This document shows positions 5,646-6,843 of a stretch of DNA of 6,843 nucleotides, in pieces. The notes below the pieces were generated by a model. That model was given only the letters and a program-made list of their open reading frames with translations. It ran no database searches and was not told where the DNA came from. A program made the translations under genes and the position numbers. Each line of letters starts with the position of its first letter. The first letter of the stretch is position 1. Source of the stretch: Oxalobacteraceae bacterium (GTDB lineage: Bacteria > Pseudomonadota > Gammaproteobacteria > Burkholderiales > Burkholderiaceae_D); NCBI GenBank assembly GCA_947487325.1, contig CANKWG010000125.1:1-6843 (forward strand), in the 5' to 3' direction.

Positions 5646-5754
5646 CTTAACAAAGCTTCCGGCGGTCGGGCATTGAGATGCGTGTCATCTCTCACCCATT
5701 ACAGGCGGTTCAGGGAGCACAAAGAAAGATGGGCAGATGCCCATTTTTTTTTTT
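5646..5754 (+). promoter_or_regulatory. rimP-nusA leader with attenuator structure
   Basis: The transcribed leader contains a perfect 6-bp hairpin GAGATG-CGTGT-CATCTC (5675-5691), which GGG (5668-5670) and CCC (5695-5697) could extend. It ends in an intrinsic terminator (5721-5754). GGGCAT (5668-5673) is complementary to ATGCCC (5737-5742) in the 3' arm of that terminator, so an alternative fold could block termination. As I recall, Rfam holds a family of rimP leader RNAs. Whether this sequence belongs to it is untested. Confidence 0.55.
5721..5754 (+). terminator. Intrinsic terminator inside the rimP leader
   Basis: ATGGGCA (5729-5735) pairs with TGCCCAT (5738-5744), and 11 consecutive T residues (5744-5754) follow. 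A-rich bases at 5721-5728 can extend the stem by pairing with the T run. It lies after the promoter and before rimP, so it should end a fraction of transcripts early. Confidence 0.8.
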
Positions 5755-5782
5755 CCTGAAAAAGTTGATGTTGCGCTTGTAC

Positions 5783-5830
5783 GAGAGGTGATTTTTTGTT
5801 GTTCGCGCTATAGAAAAGACAGTAACCGGC
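5783..5830 (+). other. Apparently disrupted 5' end of rimP
   Basis: A good Shine-Dalgarno sequence, GAGAGG (5783-5788), is followed 7 bases later by TTG TTG (5796-5801), whose frame reads LLFAL and then stops at TAG (5811-5813). The downstream rimP frame, read upstream from its first ATG, gives IEKTVTG (5810-5830), which is the conserved RimP N-terminus, and meets TGA at 5789-5791 with no ATG, GTG or TTG between. One extra base at about 5810 would join the two into a normal N-terminus. Confidence 0.55.
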
Positions 5831-6268
5831 ATGGGATACGAGCTGGTCGATTTTGAACAGGCCGCGCGCGGACTGCTGCGCGTCTACATCGACGTCATGC
5901 CCGAAGAGAACCGTGCAGTGGCCGTAGAGGATTGCGAGAAAGTCACGCATCAGTTGCTGCATGTGCTGACAGTCGAGAACGCGAACTACGAGCGTCTTGA
6001 GGTTTCGTCGCCTGGGCTGGATCGTCCGCTCAAGAAGTTGTCGGATTACAGTCGTTTTGCGGGGCAGGAGGCCGTCGTCAAATTAAGGATGGCAACGCCT
6101 GGCGGTGGTAATCGGAAGTCGTTCGAAGGCATCTTGCATGAGCCTGAGGGCGAGACGCTCAGACTTGAATTTGAAGGAAATGAAGGGCCGGCGATGTTGG
6201 AGTTTTCGCTGGCGGAAGTGGACAAGGCACGCTTAGTGCCCAAAGTGGATTTCAGGAGCCGTAAATGA
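5831..6268 (+). CDS. rimP: Ribosome maturation factor RimP
   Basis: RimP binds the free 30S subunit and helps late assembly in the cytoplasm. The 145 residues from the first in-frame ATG include GYELVDFEQAARGLLRVYID (2-21), the conserved centre LEVSSPGLDRPL (57-68) of the N-terminal domain, and a C-terminal SH3-like domain from about residue 74 ending DKARLVPKVDFRSRK. Relatives are usually about 150-160 residues long and have about a dozen residues ahead of GYELVD. Here those residues are encoded immediately upstream but are split by a frame change, so the ATG at 5831 may be only an internal Met. No Shine-Dalgarno sequence precedes it. The stop overlaps the nusA start in ATGA (6265-6268), a sign of translational coupling. 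A promoter and an attenuator lie upstream. Confidence 0.9.
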   Translation: MGYELVDFEQAARGLLRVYIDVMPEENRAVAVEDCEKVTHQLLHVLTVENANYERLEVSSPGLDRPLKKLSDYSRFAGQEAVVKLRMATPGGGNRKSFEGILHEPEGETLRLEFEGNEGPAMLEFSLAEVDKARLVPKVDFRSRK

Positions 6269-6843
6269 GTCGCGAAATTTTGTTGCTGGTCGATGCGCTG
6301 GCGCGCGAGAAGAATGTCGACAAGGATGTCGTCTTCGGAGCGCTTGAGCATGCACTGGCCCAAGCCACCAAGAAACGCTATGAAGGCGAGGTCGATATTC
6401 GCGTCGCCATCGATCGCGAGACTGGTGAGTTCGAATCTTTCCGTCGTTGGCATGTTGTACCCGACGAAGCCGGTCTGCAGATGCCAGATCAGGAAATCCT
6501 GCTCTTCGAAGCCAAAGAACAAATTGAAGATATCGAGGTCGATGATTTCATCGAAGAGCCGATTGAATCTGTGGAGTTCGGTCGCCGTTTTGCCCAAGAC
6601 ACCAAACAAGTCGTATTGCAGCGCATTCGCGACGCCGAGCGCGAGCAGATTCTTGCCGACTTCCTAGAGCGTGGCGACGTGCTCGTGACGGGCACCATCA
6701 AGCGCATGGAGCGCGGCGATGCCATCGTTGAGTCCGGCAAGATCGAAGCCCGTTTGCCGCGCGATCAGATGATCCCCAAAGAGAATTTGCGCATAGGCGA
6801 CCGAGTACGTGCTTACATTCTGCGGATTGATCGCAATGCACGC
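6265..6843 (+). CDS. nusA: Transcription termination/antitermination factor NusA, N-terminal part
   Basis: NusA binds RNA polymerase and modulates pausing, intrinsic and Rho-dependent termination, and antitermination. Only the first 193 codons are present and the frame is open at the window edge. Full-length proteins have roughly 500 residues. The polymerase-binding N-terminal domain covers about 1-130: SREILLLVDALAREKNVDKD at 2-21, then an acidic patch at about 85-102, and GRRFAQDTKQVVLQRIRDAE at 106-125. An S1 RNA-binding domain begins near residue 135 (GDVLVTGTIKRME) and is cut. The KH domains lie beyond the window. AGGAG (6254-6258) precedes the ATG by 6 bases and the start overlaps the rimP stop by ATGA. 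In related genomes infB usually follows, but that is outside this window. Confidence 0.96.
   Translation, partial: MSREILLLVDALAREKNVDKDVVFGALEHALAQATKKRYEGEVDIRVAIDRETGEFESFRRWHVVPDEAGLQMPDQEILLFEAKEQIEDIEVDDFIEEPIESVEFGRRFAQDTKQVVLQRIRDAEREQILADFLERGDVLVTGTIKRMERGDAIVESGKIEARLPRDQMIPKENLRIGDRVRAYILRIDRNAR

Noticed and set aside
6046..6609. Minus-strand 187-codon open frame opposite rimP and nusA
   Set aside because: It spans antisense to two overlapping conserved genes and has no motif. It reflects codon bias on the coding strand.

Overview
This window looks like a core chromosomal segment of a betaproteobacterium. The order scpB-rluB-rimP-nusA and the sequences of RimP and NusA suggest Burkholderiales, and an Oxalobacteraceae-like organism is my best but unproven guess. 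I see no insertion sequence, phage gene, CRISPR array or defence island, and no convincing new multi-gene system. The interest is in regulatory structure and in two apparent lesions in conserved genes.

Left part (1-1958): an Amt-family ammonium transporter on the plus strand (180-1382) sits behind a leader that carries a perfect 16-bp palindrome. It runs head-on, with a 3-base gap, into a minus-strand gene for a zinc-ribbon Nudix hydrolase (1386-1958).

Middle (1959-3154): a solitary initiator tRNA-Met gene (2089-2165) has a plausible promoter and a clear intrinsic terminator. It is followed on the minus strand by a small predicted exported protein with four cysteines (2268-2741). The 413-base gap before scpB holds a strong sigma-70-like promoter (2907-2935). 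Its leader of about 210 nt contains a repeated small hairpin and no visible Shine-Dalgarno sequence before scpB.

Right part (3155-6843): scpB encodes a chromosome segregation subunit of the SMC-ScpA-ScpB complex. rluB encodes a 23S rRNA pseudouridine synthase with very long low-complexity tails. rimP encodes a 30S maturation factor. nusA encodes a transcription elongation and termination factor and is cut by the window edge. scpB and rluB appear to form one unit. rimP and nusA form a second unit with its own promoter (5611-5639) and a leader terminator (5721-5754), so this operon is probably attenuated, possibly by NusA itself.

Two oddities deserve checking. The scpB frame continues for 39 acidic codons beyond its TAA, and that TAA lies exactly where a CAA would complete a 12-bp repeat. 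The conserved RimP N-terminus is split across two frames, which fits a single missing base near 5810. Either case could be real mutation, recoding or a sequencing/assembly error.
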